DNA of 64,000 bases from NCBI RefSeq assembly GCF_030010215.1, contig NZ_JASCRR010000001.1, positions 62,001 to 126,000 on the forward strand, given 5' to 3'. This document shows positions 44,653 to 56,512 of this stretch, piece after piece. A program made the position numbers and the translations under genes. The stretch comes from Tianweitania sp. UT-5YL-CI-8 (lineage in GTDB: Bacteria; Pseudomonadota; Alphaproteobacteria; Rhizobiales; Rhizobiaceae). The notes under the pieces were generated by a model that was given only the letters and a program-made list of their open reading frames with translations, was not told where the DNA came from and did no database searches. Positions within the stretch are counted from its first letter, which is position 1. Each line of letters starts with the position of its first letter.

Positions 44653-45677
44653 TGCGCGTCGGGATCGTTGGTACATCGTTCGGAGAATCGCGCTGCCGGA
44701 TGGTAGATGAACTGCCTAATGCGACGCTCGCAGCCGTCTGCGGCCGGGATCCGCAACGTACGCAAGCGGTGGCCGAGCGCTACGGAGCCGCTGCCGAAAC
44801 CGACTATCGCGCGCTGATCGCGCGTGATGACATCGATGTCGTCGGCGTTTATACCTCGACTGACCTGCACAGCGAAATCGCGATTGCCGCCGCGAATGCC
44901 GGCAAGCATGTCATCGTCAGCAAGCCGACGGCGGTGACCGTCGAAGCCGGCGAGGCGATGCTGGCGGCGGCCGAGGCGGCCGGCGTCGAACTGGTGGTGG
45001 AATTCGACACGCGCTACCAGGAAGCGCCATATCGCATCTACAAGGCCATCGCCGAGGGCCGGTTGGGGCGCCTCATCCAAGGCGACTACATCAACAAATG
45101 CCATCGTGCCCAGAGCTACTATGACGAGGGCTCGGGCTGGCGGGGCATTGCGAGCCAGGGCGGCGGATGCCTGCTCAACCAGGGCGTCCACCCGATCGAC
45201 CACCTGCTGTGGTACCAGGGGCCTGTGGAGGGTGTCTTTTCGATCAGCGCGACGCTGGCGCATGACATGGATGCGGAAGATGTGACGAGTGCCGTGCTGA
45301 GGTTTTGCAATGGCTCTTTTGCCACCTTGAGCGTGACCACGACCTTTCCGAGCGAACGGCCGAACGGTCGCTATGGCGGCGCGACGATCAAGCGTGCGCA
45401 GATCCATGGCGAAACCGGCAGCGCCACGGTCGAGGGCAATGGGATCACCGGCTGGAAGGTGCCCGACGTCGCCAACCAGATGCCGATCCCCGATCAGCCG
45501 CCACGCAATGTTTTCGAGGATCTGGCGCTCAGCCTTGCCTATCCATCGCGCGTGTCGCACACGCTGGTCAAGGGCGTAAAAGCGCTGGAAAGTGTCTATG
45601 TGACCGCCGCATTGCGGCAGTCGAGCCAATCTGGCCTCTTCACAGCCGTCAAGCGCGCGCCGGTCCACGACGCTTGA
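44652..45677 (+). CDS. Gfo/Idh/MocA family oxidoreductase
   Basis: A 341-residue NAD(P)-dependent oxidoreductase whose ATG overlaps the previous stop. The N-terminal loop GIVGTSFGESR binds the cofactor. The EKP-type motif is VIVSKPTAV (lysine near 97), and the active-site histidine motif is NQGVHPIDHLLWY. The family oxidises sugars, inositols and sugar acids. It is the last gene of the first oligopeptide-type operon and probably handles a keto or hydroxy group on the imported compound. A strong hairpin follows between it and the converging gli gene. Confidence 0.85.
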   Translation: MRVGIVGTSFGESRCRMVDELPNATLAAVCGRDPQRTQAVAERYGAAAETDYRALIARDDIDVVGVYTSTDLHSEIAIAAANAGKHVIVSKPTAVTVEAGEAMLAAAEAAGVELVVEFDTRYQEAPYRIYKAIAEGRLGRLIQGDYINKCHRAQSYYDEGSGWRGIASQGGGCLLNQGVHPIDHLLWYQGPVEGVFSISATLAHDMDAEDVTSAVLRFCNGSFATLSVTTTFPSERPNGRYGGATIKRAQIHGETGSATVEGNGITGWKVPDVANQMPIPDQPPRNVFEDLALSLAYPSRVSHTLVKGVKALESVYVTAALRQSSQSGLFTAVKRAPVHDA

Positions 45678-45685
45678 TGCAAGGT

Positions 45686-45711
45686 CCGACGCTGCTCTCG
45701 TGCGGCGTCGG
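45686..45711. terminator. Bidirectional hairpin between converging operons
   Basis: CCGACGC and GCGTCGG pair; the stem extends through a wobble and two more GC pairs around a TCTCGT loop. It lies in the 50-base space between two converging stop codons. The following sequence (TGTGGCTCTCGTTTCC) is only moderately T-rich. Confidence 0.5.
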
Positions 45712-45727
45712 TGTGGCTCTCGTTTCC

Positions 45728-46599
45728 TCAGCCGTTGAAAGCGGGGAACTGGAAAAGATCCTGCGGATTGTCGACAAGTGCCAGGCGACGCGCCGCATCC
45801 GAGGGGAACCACGACATCACCGTATCGAGCAGGGCAGCGTCGTCCGGATAATCCTCTGTGCGCTGCATGGCGTTATGCGGCCAGTTCGTACCCCAGACGA
45901 TGCGCTCGGGAGCATAGTCTGCGATGAGGCGTGAAACCGCTGCGATGTCGCTGTAGTCTGGACCGCCGCTGAGGCTGGATTCGTAACAGCCTGCGAATTT
46001 AAACCAGCACCTGCCTCCGTCGATCAGCCGCTTGACCGCATCGACCTTGGGGTCATCGGGCGTGATGCCGGAAAAGAATTTCCCATGGTGGTCGAGTATC
46101 CAGCGGCTTTTCAGTCTGGACAGGCGGCTCTCCTGTTCGAGTAGGGTGCCGCCGTCGAATTGCACGGCCATGCACCAACCGAACTCTGCGGTACGCGCGT
46201 CGACGGCTTCGATGTCCGCTAGCGACCGCGCACCGCCCGGAAGATCCATGATGCGTGCGCCGACGATGCCGGCGTCGCTCAGGCGCTGCATCTCGGCATC
46301 GCTTGTGTCGCCGCCGATGACAGCCACCCCGCGCGAGATGTCGCCCATGGCTTCTAAGCAGGCGAGCAGGCTGCCGTTGTCACACTGGTGGGCATTGCCC
46401 TGGGTGACGACCACGCGGTCGATGCCGAGCCAGTTCATCAGCTTGCGGTAGTCGTCTGGGGTCGGCAGCGCGCCGGGCGGCAGGCCAGGTCCGCCGGGCT
46501 GCGCTGGAAAGCCGGGCAGATACACATGCATCTGGGTATCTATGGAGCCTGCGGGCAAGGCGTGAACGGGGGCTTTTCCTTCGAGCTTGCGAACCAGCA

Positions 46600-46603
<4 letters not shown>
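45728..46603 (-). CDS. gli: D-galactarolactone isomerase (amidohydrolase superfamily, COG3618)
   Basis: A 291-residue TIM-barrel protein of the amidohydrolase_2 family. The N-terminal SIDTQMHVYLPG, the later WILDHHGKF and the WGTNWPHN near the C-terminus fit the Agrobacterium galactarolactone isomerase as I recall it. That enzyme converts galactaro-1,5-lactone (the Udh product) to the 1,4-lactone used by Gci. Its ATG overlaps the gci stop codon, and it is last in a kdgD-gci-gli operon, the same set that works together in Agrobacterium. Identity is inferred from remembered similarity and context, not a search. Confidence 0.82.
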
Positions 46604-48940
<2,337 letters not shown>

Positions 48941-50089
48941 TTGAAAATCGTCGATGTCCGCACGGACATATTCCATTATACGACCTACAGCTCGAAAGGC
49001 GCCACCGGCCATGATCATGTCGGTTCGGGGAGGCGTGTTGCTCATGCGATGCTGCGTATCCTCACCGATGATGGCACGGAAGGTTTTTCCTTTCAGCACC
49101 CCGAGCAGCTTAGCGCCGCAATCCTGGACAATTATGTTCGCCCGGTACTGATTGGCCAGGATCCGCTTGCCCGCGAGCGCCTGTTCACCGAAATGACGCA
49201 TTACCAGCGCCGTGCCGGCGGCCGTTTCAATGACAGGTCGCTGAATGCGATCGACCAGGCTTTGTGGGACCTGGCTGGGCGCAAGGCGGGCATGCCGGTC
49301 TACAAGCTCATCGGCGCCTATCGCGACAAGATCCTGGCCTACGGCTCGATCATGTCCGGCGATGATGTTCCCGGCGGCCTTTCGAGTCCCGACGACTACG
49401 CGGCCTATTCGCTGAGGCTGGTCGAGGCAGGCTACAAGGCTATCAAGCTGCACAGCTGGTTTCCGCCGATTGCTGGCGCTCCGGACGCGCAGATGGAAAT
49501 CGACCTCTGCACGGCGGTGCGCGAAGCTGTCGGCCCCAAGATCAAGCTGATGCTCGACGGCTATCACTGGTTCAGCCGCACCGACGCGCTGAAGATCGGC
49601 CGGGCGCTGGAAAAACTGGCATTCGAGTGGATCGAGGAGCCGATGGATGAAACCAGCATGTCCTCCTACATCTGGTTGGCCGACAAGCTCGACATTCCGG
49701 TTCTCGGCCCCGAGACGATCTCCGGCAAGAACCGCAGCCGTGCTGACTGGGTCAAGCACGAGGCCAGCGACATCCTGCGCACGGGCGTGTTGAATGCCGG
49801 CGGCATCACGCCTTCGCTCAAGGTTATGCACACCGCCCATTCCTTTGGGCTCAATTGCGAAATCCATGGCAATGGCGCGGCAAACCTCGCACTGTGCCTG
49901 TCGAGCTCCAATTGCGATTGGTACGAGCGCGGCCTGCTGCACCCATTCCTCGACTATGAGAAGCCGCCGGAATATCTGCGCAGCCTCGTCGATCCCATGG
50001 ATGCCGACGGTTACGTCCATGGCTCGCCCTTACCCGGCCTCGGGGAGGATATCGATTTCGACTACATCGAAGCCAATCTGGTCGGATAA
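48941..50089 (+). CDS. Enolase-superfamily enzyme, KxH subgroup, second copy, unknown substrate
   Basis: A 382-residue protein starting at TTG 48941 with GGAGAAG upstream. Lys169-Leu-His171, Asp206 (LMLDGYH), Glu232 (IEEPM), Glu258 (LGPET) and His309 (EIHGNGAA) are in place. It is clearly related to the protein encoded at 43495 and less so to Gci. It heads the operon with the second oligopeptide-type transporter, the Udh-like dehydrogenase and a lactonase. A dehydratase acting on an aldarate or aldonate made by those enzymes is the simplest reading; the substrate is not known. Confidence 0.82.
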   Translation: MKIVDVRTDIFHYTTYSSKGATGHDHVGSGRRVAHAMLRILTDDGTEGFSFQHPEQLSAAILDNYVRPVLIGQDPLARERLFTEMTHYQRRAGGRFNDRSLNAIDQALWDLAGRKAGMPVYKLIGAYRDKILAYGSIMSGDDVPGGLSSPDDYAAYSLRLVEAGYKAIKLHSWFPPIAGAPDAQMEIDLCTAVREAVGPKIKLMLDGYHWFSRTDALKIGRALEKLAFEWIEEPMDETSMSSYIWLADKLDIPVLGPETISGKNRSRADWVKHEASDILRTGVLNAGGITPSLKVMHTAHSFGLNCEIHGNGAANLALCLSSSNCDWYERGLLHPFLDYEKPPEYLRSLVDPMDADGYVHGSPLPGLGEDIDFDYIEANLVG

Positions 50090-50125
50090 ATTTATCCGGC
50101 CGGGATTTCTTACTGGAGGAGAACC

Positions 50126-51730
50126 ATGAAATTCCGCAATCTGCTAGGAGCGCTCGCTGTCAGCGCGCTCGTCGGTCTGGGCAGCGCACCTGCGCTGGCG
50201 GCCACGCCCGAGGACCAACTCGTCATCGGCGTCAGCCTGGTGAACATGCTGTCGCTGGATCCGTCCGCCATGAGCGGCCGCGAGTCGATGGAGATGAACT
50301 CCAACGTCTACGACCAACTTGTCGAGGCCGATCCGGTCAAGCTCGGCACTTACCATCCCCGTCTCGCCAAGAGCTGGGAGATCGCCGACGACCATATGTC
50401 GATTACCTTCAAGCTGCGCGATGACGTCACGTTCAACTCGGGCAACCCGCTGACCGCCGAGGACTTCATCTGGTCGTTCTGGCGCGCGTTCAAGCTTGGC
50501 ATCGGCGGATCCACGCTCCGCGTCTACGGCTACACAGTCGAAAATATCCCAGAACTGGTGACCGCGCCCGACCCGCATACAGTCGTTATCCGCCTGCCCA
50601 AGCCTAACGATCCAATGCTGTTGATCGATGCAATCGCGTCGACCGGCGTGTTGATGGTCATCGACAAGAAGCTGGCGCTCGAACACGCGAAGGACGGCGA
50701 CGAGGGGCAGGGCTGGCTCACCACCAACAGCGCAGGCTCCGGTCCCTATGTGCTGCGCAGCTGGCAGGCAAACAACTCCGTGATCCTGGAGCGTTCGGAC
50801 AATTACTGGGGCGAAGCGCCCAAGCTCCGCCGCATCATCTATCGCCACATGCCGGAATCGCAGACCAAGCGGCTTGCCCTGCAGCGTGGCGACATTGACA
50901 TTGGCATGGGAATGGCGGTCTCTGACATCACTGCCCTGCAGACCGACGCGAAGCTGAAGACGGCCGAGGTGCGCTCGGGCAACGTCTACTATCTCGCCGC
51001 CAGCATGAAGGACGAGAAGTACGCCGATAAGAACGTCCGCCTCGCGCTGCGTCATCTGATTGACTACGAAGGCATCAACAACACGATCCTGCCCTTCTAT
51101 GGCAAGCTTCTGCAGCGCCCGGTTCCGCACGGCCTGAGCGGGGCGCTGCCCGACCCGATGTACAAGTTCGATCCCGAGCTGGCCAAGAAATATCTGGCCG
51201 AAGCGGGATACCCGGATGGTTTCAGCACGACGATCCGCGTTCTGGCGGAGTCTCCCTTCGTCAACATCGCGACCGCCATCCAGGCTTCCTTGGCACAGGG
51301 CGGGATCAAGGCTGAAATCCTGACCGGCAATGGCGATCAGGTTTATGGCGCCATGCGTGCCCGCGACTTCGAGCTGATCGTCGGCCGCGGCGGCGACCGC
51401 AACGGCTCCAACGCCTATTCGGCGCTGCTGTCGCTGGTCTACAACCCCAACAATGCCGACGACGCCAAGCTGTTCACCCTTCAGGCATGGCGGACGAGCT
51501 TCCAGAGCAAGGAGATCAACACCCTGCTCGAAACGGCCTTGCTTGAACCGGACGCTGAAAAGCAGAAGAAAATGTATGAGGACATCCAGCTTCTCTATGA
51601 AGAGTTGGTTCCCTCGCTGCAGTCGATCTCGCTCAGCTACTCAACTGTCGTCTATCAGGCGGATCTGGTCGACTACGTGCCGCATCCGTTCGAGAACACG
51701 CGCTATCGCGATACCCACAAGCAGCGGTAA
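50126..51730 (+). CDS. ABC transporter substrate-binding protein, family 5, second system
   Basis: A 534-residue periplasmic protein with a clear signal peptide (residues 1-24, ending APALAA). VIGVSLVNMLSLDPSAM begins the mature protein; YDQLVEADPVKLGTYHPRLA and DVTFNSGNPLTAEDFIW are family-5 blocks. GGAGGAG precedes the ATG. The ligand is probably a uronide or sugar acid by context. It is distinctly different from the family-5 protein at 37271, so the two systems may import different compounds. Confidence 0.88.
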   Translation: MKFRNLLGALAVSALVGLGSAPALAATPEDQLVIGVSLVNMLSLDPSAMSGRESMEMNSNVYDQLVEADPVKLGTYHPRLAKSWEIADDHMSITFKLRDDVTFNSGNPLTAEDFIWSFWRAFKLGIGGSTLRVYGYTVENIPELVTAPDPHTVVIRLPKPNDPMLLIDAIASTGVLMVIDKKLALEHAKDGDEGQGWLTTNSAGSGPYVLRSWQANNSVILERSDNYWGEAPKLRRIIYRHMPESQTKRLALQRGDIDIGMGMAVSDITALQTDAKLKTAEVRSGNVYYLAASMKDEKYADKNVRLALRHLIDYEGINNTILPFYGKLLQRPVPHGLSGALPDPMYKFDPELAKKYLAEAGYPDGFSTTIRVLAESPFVNIATAIQASLAQGGIKAEILTGNGDQVYGAMRARDFELIVGRGGDRNGSNAYSALLSLVYNPNNADDAKLFTLQAWRTSFQSKEINTLLETALLEPDAEKQKKMYEDIQLLYEELVPSLQSISLSYSTVVYQADLVDYVPHPFENTRYRDTHKQR

Positions 51731-51806
51731 TCCTCCCAAGGCGTGGCGGCTTTCGAGCCGCCACGCACCGCCCGTTTCGGCGGGCTCCATGCGATCAGGA
51801 AATGCG

Positions 51807-52838
51807 ATGGGCCGGTTCTTCAAACGCAACAAAATCAAGCGGGCGGCGCAATCGCTGGCATCGGTGCTCGTCACCCTGTTGCTGCTGGTGACGCTGACAT
51901 TCTTCCTCGGTCAAGTCATGCCGGTCGACGTGGTGTCGCGGCTCGTTGGCCCCGATGCGGACCAGGCGACTTATCAGGCGACCTATGAGCGGCTCGGTCT
52001 CGACCAGCCGATCATCGTCCAGTTCGGAATCTACATCTCGCGCATGCTGCAGGGCGATTTCGGCACGGCGCTCTTGACCGGCCATCAGGTGCTGGACGAT
52101 ATCGTCCGCGTTTTTCCCGCCACCATCGAACTCGGGACGCTGGCGCTTTTGATCGGCGCGGGCATCGGCGTGCCGCTTGGCGTCTTGGCTGCGGTCCAGC
52201 GCAACCGTCCCGCCGATCACATCATCCGCGTCGTCACGCTTCTTGGCCATTCCGTGCCGATCTTCTGGATCGGCCTAATGGGGCTGTTGCTGTTTTATTC
52301 CTACCTAGGATGGGTTGGCGGCGGCGGCCGTGTCGAAATCTACTATGATGGCCTCGTCGAGACCCGCACAGGCCTGCTCCTGGTAGATTCGCTTCTGGCT
52401 GGCGACACCGAAGTGTTCTGGAGCGCGGTGCGCCACATCATCCTTCCGGCAACGGTGCTCGGCTACGCCTCCATGGCGTCGCTGTGCCGGCTCACCCGCA
52501 GCTTCATGATTGACCAGCTGTCGCAGGAGTACGTCACCGCCGCGCGCGTCAAGGGCGTGTCGGAATGGAACGTGATCTGGCATCACGCCTTCCGCAACAT
52601 CCGCGTCCAGCTTTTGACGGTCATCGCGCTGACTTATGGCAGCATGCTTGAAGGCGCCGTGCTGATCGAGACGATCTTCGCCTGGCCCGGTTTCGGCCAG
52701 TACCTGACCAACAATCTGCTGCTCGGCGACATGAACGCTATCATGGTCTGCGTTCTCCTGGTGGGCGTGATCTTCATCACGCTGAACATGCTGGCCGACC
52801 TTCTCTACAAAATCTTCGACCCGAGGACCGTCCAATGA
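51807..52838 (+). CDS. ABC transporter permease (DppB/OppB-like), second system
   Basis: About 343 residues from ATG 51807 (CAGGA six bases upstream; ATG 51789 is an alternative). The N-terminal helix, a periplasmic loop with YERLGLDQPIIVQFGIYI, and the EAA-type loop YVTAARVKGVSEWNVIWHHA are typical. It overlaps the next permease gene by four bases. Confidence 0.9.
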   Translation: MGRFFKRNKIKRAAQSLASVLVTLLLLVTLTFFLGQVMPVDVVSRLVGPDADQATYQATYERLGLDQPIIVQFGIYISRMLQGDFGTALLTGHQVLDDIVRVFPATIELGTLALLIGAGIGVPLGVLAAVQRNRPADHIIRVVTLLGHSVPIFWIGLMGLLLFYSYLGWVGGGGRVEIYYDGLVETRTGLLLVDSLLAGDTEVFWSAVRHIILPATVLGYASMASLCRLTRSFMIDQLSQEYVTAARVKGVSEWNVIWHHAFRNIRVQLLTVIALTYGSMLEGAVLIETIFAWPGFGQYLTNNLLLGDMNAIMVCVLLVGVIFITLNMLADLLYKIFDPRTVQ

Positions 52839-53758
52839 GCGCGCAGGCAAGCGAAGTGCCGGCAAAGCGGAAGAAGGTCGCCTTTCTCGACCGCGAGGCG
52901 ACCTCCGTCACCGAGGCCTTCCTGCAGCGACTGCTGGTGGGCGTGCACACGTTCCTGTCCAACGGGCTCGCGGTTGCCGGGCTCAGCATTATCTTGCTGC
53001 TGATAGCCGTGGCAGCCTTTGCCCCATGGATTGCGACTCACGATCCGAACCTGCAGAACCTGTCCATGGCGCTGAAGCCGCCATCTTCTGTCAACTGGTT
53101 CGGCACAGACGAGTATGGCCGCGATATCTTCAGCCGCATCGTCTACGGTTCGCGTGTGACGCTTTACATCGTCACGCTGGTTACCATTACCGTCGGTCCG
53201 ATCGGGCTGATCGTCGGCACGGTTTCGGGCTATTACGGCGGCACGGTCGACATGATCGTGATGCGCATCACCGACCTTTTCCTGGCCTTTCCGGGCCTGA
53301 TCCTGACCTTGACCTTCGTCGCCATCCTCGGGCCGGGGCTCGAGCAGGCGGTGCTGGCTATCGCGCTGACGGGCTGGCCGGCGATTGCCCGCCTGGCGCG
53401 CGCCGAGACCATGACGATCCGCTCCTCCGACTACATAGCGGCGGCACGGCTGCAAGGCGCATCCTCGCTGCGGATCATCTTCGGTTCGATCATCCCGGTC
53501 TGCATGTCGTCGGTCATCGTCCGGCTGACGCTGGGCATGGCGAGCGTCATCCTGACGGCGGCCGGCCTCGGCTTCCTTGGCCTTGGTGCACAGCCGCCGA
53601 CGCCGGAGTGGGGCGCTATGACCTCCGCGGGCCGCGAATACATGCTCGACAGCTGGTGGCTGGTCACGGCACCTGGGGTGGCGATCATGGTCGTCAGCCT
53701 TGCCTTCAACCTGTTCGGAGATGGATTGCGCGATGTCCTCGACCCCAAGAGCAAGTGA
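52835..53758 (+). CDS. ABC transporter permease (DppC/OppC-like), second system
   Basis: A 307-residue permease whose ATG overlaps the previous stop (ATGA). The first 45 residues are a charged cytoplasmic extension. WFGTDEYGRDIFSRIVYGSR is the DppC signature and YIAAARLQGASSLRIIFGSI the ATPase-contact loop. It forms the channel with the preceding permease. Confidence 0.9.
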   Translation: MSAQASEVPAKRKKVAFLDREATSVTEAFLQRLLVGVHTFLSNGLAVAGLSIILLLIAVAAFAPWIATHDPNLQNLSMALKPPSSVNWFGTDEYGRDIFSRIVYGSRVTLYIVTLVTITVGPIGLIVGTVSGYYGGTVDMIVMRITDLFLAFPGLILTLTFVAILGPGLEQAVLAIALTGWPAIARLARAETMTIRSSDYIAAARLQGASSLRIIFGSIIPVCMSSVIVRLTLGMASVILTAAGLGFLGLGAQPPTPEWGAMTSAGREYMLDSWWLVTAPGVAIMVVSLAFNLFGDGLRDVLDPKSK

Positions 53759-54611
53759 TGCGGCGGCCGTGCAGATGCCATTGATCGAGGCGCGCGACCT
53801 GCGCGTCGCCTTCCAGATGCAACGCGGCGTATTCCAGGCGATCCGTGGCGTGTCATTCAGCCTCGGCCAGGAGAAACTCGCCATCGTCGGCGAGTCCGGC
53901 TCGGGCAAGTCCACCGTCGGCCGCGCCATCATGCGTCTCAACCCCCCGAGTGCTATCGTTACCGCAGAGCGGTTGGCGTTCAAGGATGTCGACCTTCTCA
54001 GCGCGAGCAGGAAGGAACTGCGCCGCCTGCGCGGCCGCCACATATCGATGATCATGCAGGATCCGAAATACTCGCTCAATCCTGTTGCAACCGTCGGCGA
54101 ACAGATTGCTGAGGCCTACCGGACACATCATAAAGTGTCCAACCGGGAGGCCCGCGAGCGCGCGCTGACCATGCTGGAAGCCGTGCAGATCCGGTCGCCC
54201 AAGCGCGTCTACGACCTCTATCCGCATCAGGTCTCCGGGGGCATGGGCCAGCGCATCATGATCGCCATGATGCTGATCTCCGATCCCGAGGTGCTGATAG
54301 CCGACGAGCCGACCTCCGCGCTGGACGTGACCGTGCGGCTGCAGATCCTGGCTATCCTGGACGATATGGTCAAGGAGCGCGGCCTGGGCATGATCTTCAT
54401 CAGCCACGATCTCAACCTCGTGCGTTCGTTCTGCGACCGGGTGATCATCATGTATGCCGGCCGGATCGTCGAAACGGTGGCCGCGGCCGACCTCGACAAT
54501 GTCCAGCATCCCTACAGCAGAGGCCTCTTGAATTCGCTGCCGAGGCTCGATCAGAAGCGCGACCGCCTGCCGGTGATCCAGCGCGACGACAGCTGGCTCG
54601 AAGCGGTATAG
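53733..54611 (+). CDS. ABC transporter ATP-binding protein (DppD-like), second system
   Basis: About 292 residues from ATG 53733, overlapping the permease gene by 26 bases; ATG 53775 is a shorter alternative. Walker [10 protein letters not shown], signature VSGGMGQRIMIAMML (glycine in place of the usual arginine or lysine), Walker B VLIADEP and HDLNLV are seen. It is shorter than the DppD of the first system and lacks its C-terminal cysteine cluster. Confidence 0.9.
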   Translation: MSSTPRASDAAAVQMPLIEARDLRVAFQMQRGVFQAIRGVSFSLGQEKLAIVGESGSGKSTVGRAIMRLNPPSAIVTAERLAFKDVDLLSASRKELRRLRGRHISMIMQDPKYSLNPVATVGEQIAEAYRTHHKVSNREARERALTMLEAVQIRSPKRVYDLYPHQVSGGMGQRIMIAMMLISDPEVLIADEPTSALDVTVRLQILAILDDMVKERGLGMIFISHDLNLVRSFCDRVIIMYAGRIVETVAAADLDNVQHPYSRGLLNSLPRLDQKRDRLPVIQRDDSWLEAV

Positions 54612-54620
54612 GAGCGCATT

Positions 54621-55433
54621 ATGACGGCTATTTCGGTCAAGAATCTCTCCATAGTCTTCGGCGAGGACGAGAACGAAACCAAGGTTCTCGACGCGGTCAG
54701 TTTCGACGTCGAGAAGGGCGAGGTGTTCGGCCTGGTAGGCGAGTCCGGTTCGGGCAAATCCACCGTGTTGCGCTGCATTGCCGGCCTCTACACGCATTGG
54801 ACGGGCGAAATCCTGATCGACGGGCAGCCGGTCGGCGCACAACTGACCAAGGAACGCTGCCGCAAGATCCAGATGGTGTTCCAAGACCCTTACGGCTCAC
54901 TGCACCCCAAGCACACCGTCCAGACCACGCTCGCGGCACCGCTGCGCATCCATGGCATCGGCGACAGCGACAGACGCATCACCGAAGTCCTGCGCGATGT
55001 CGGCCTGGCGCCGCATCTGCGCTTCCGCTATCCGCACCAACTGTCGGGCGGCCAAAGGCAACGCGTGGCCATCGCGCGCGCTCTGATCCTTAGGCCCTTC
55101 ATCCTGCTGCTCGACGAGCCGACATCCGCGCTCGACGTGTCGGTGCAGGCCGAAGTGCTCAATGTCTTGAGCGACATCCGCGACCGCGAAGGGCTGACCT
55201 ATCTCCTGGTCAGCCACGATCTGGCGGTGATCGGGCATATGTGCCGGCGGCTCGCCGTCATGCAGCAAGGGCTGATTGAAGAGGTCGTAGACTACGCCGA
55301 TCTTTCGGGCAGTCGCGCGCAAAAGGCCTATTCCCGCATGCTATTCGACGCCAGCCACCATTACGACCGTTCCATGGCGAACGACATTACCGCCGCCCGC
55401 CAAGCTGGCGGCGGTACTGTTCACGGAGCGTGA
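54621..55433 (+). CDS. ABC transporter ATP-binding protein (DppF-like), second system
   Basis: A 270-residue ATPase with [30 protein letters not shown] and HDLAVIG. It partners with the preceding ATPase. Its last codons lie just before the ATG of the Ldh-family gene, so the transporter and enzymes form one transcript. Confidence 0.92.
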   Translation: MTAISVKNLSIVFGEDENETKVLDAVSFDVEKGEVFGLVGESGSGKSTVLRCIAGLYTHWTGEILIDGQPVGAQLTKERCRKIQMVFQDPYGSLHPKHTVQTTLAAPLRIHGIGDSDRRITEVLRDVGLAPHLRFRYPHQLSGGQRQRVAIARALILRPFILLLDEPTSALDVSVQAEVLNVLSDIRDREGLTYLLVSHDLAVIGHMCRRLAVMQQGLIEEVVDYADLSGSRAQKAYSRMLFDASHHYDRSMANDITAARQAGGGTVHGA

Positions 55434-55435
55434 CC

Positions 55436-56512
55436 ATGACCGCAGTATCGTGCGACCACGCCGCCCTATGCCGCTTCGCCACCGATCTTCTGGCGGCAGC
55501 CGGACTGCCCGAGCGCTATGGCGCTGCCGTGGCCCGGATTCTGGTCGAAGGTGATATGATGGGTCACGACACACACGGCCTGCAACTCCTGCCATCCTAT
55601 CTCTCATCGCTGAAGGCCGGGACTATGACGGCGGACGGTGTGCAGGAAATCATGCGCGATGCCGGCGCAGCCGCACTGTGGGACGGTCGCGGACTTCCGG
55701 GTCCATGGCTGATCAGCGAAGGCATGAAACTGGGCATCGAGCGGGCACAGACCTATGGCACCTTTACGCTCACCATCCGTCGCAGCCACCACACCGCCGC
55801 TCTGACTTCCTATCTCAAGCCGGTGACCGATCAGGGACTGGTGGCCCTGCTCGCCGTGTCCGATCCCACGCAGGCGATGATCGCACCCTTCGGCGGCACC
55901 GTCCCGCTTTACACAACGAACCCTTATGCAGCAGGGATTCCGACGGACGGCGATCCAATCCTGATCGACGTCAGCACGTCGGCGACGACGAATGGCATGG
56001 TCAACCGGCTGCACAAGGCGGGTAAGCGTTTCAGCTACGATGCGCTTGTCGATGCGCAGGGCAACCCCACCGACGATCCGGCAGTTCGGTTTAGCGAACC
56101 CGTGGGGTCGATCATGCCGCTGGGCGGCATCGATAACGGCCACAAGGGCTTCGGGCTCGGCCTTCTGGTCGAGGCGCTCGCCAATGGTCTTGCCGGTTAC
56201 GGCCGCGCCGACGGCGCCGCCGGCTGGCAGGCCGGTGTGTTCATCCAGGTGCTTGATCCCGAATTCTTCGGCGGACGGCAGTCGTTCCTGCGGGAAACCG
56301 GCTGGCTGGCGGGCGCCGTGCGCAGCAATCCGCCGCGCGACCCCGCACGCCCTGTGCGGCTGCCTGGCCAGCGCGGTCTGGCGCTGCGCCGTCAGATGCT
56401 GCAGCATGGCGTCCTCCTCAACGACGGCATCGTCGCCGACCTGGAAAAGGCGGCAGCCGAATTCGGCATTGCCATGCTCGCGGGCTCGGCTGCGGCGAAG
56501 GAAAAGGCATGA
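55436..56512 (+). CDS. Ldh/malate dehydrogenase-2 family oxidoreductase, second copy
   Basis: About 358 residues from ATG 55436, with GGAG seven bases upstream; an in-frame GTG lies six bases earlier. Landmarks are MMGHDTHGLQLLPSYL, the histidine region RRSHHTAALTSYL and TTNPYAAGIPTDGD. It differs clearly from the Ldh-type protein at 25950. It is followed, with a four-base overlap, by the alpha/beta hydrolase gene. It probably interconverts a 2-keto and a 2-hydroxy acid in the uronate or aldarate route; the substrate is unknown. Confidence 0.85.
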   Translation: MTAVSCDHAALCRFATDLLAAAGLPERYGAAVARILVEGDMMGHDTHGLQLLPSYLSSLKAGTMTADGVQEIMRDAGAAALWDGRGLPGPWLISEGMKLGIERAQTYGTFTLTIRRSHHTAALTSYLKPVTDQGLVALLAVSDPTQAMIAPFGGTVPLYTTNPYAAGIPTDGDPILIDVSTSATTNGMVNRLHKAGKRFSYDALVDAQGNPTDDPAVRFSEPVGSIMPLGGIDNGHKGFGLGLLVEALANGLAGYGRADGAAGWQAGVFIQVLDPEFFGGRQSFLRETGWLAGAVRSNPPRDPARPVRLPGQRGLALRRQMLQHGVLLNDGIVADLEKAAAEFGIAMLAGSAAAKEKA

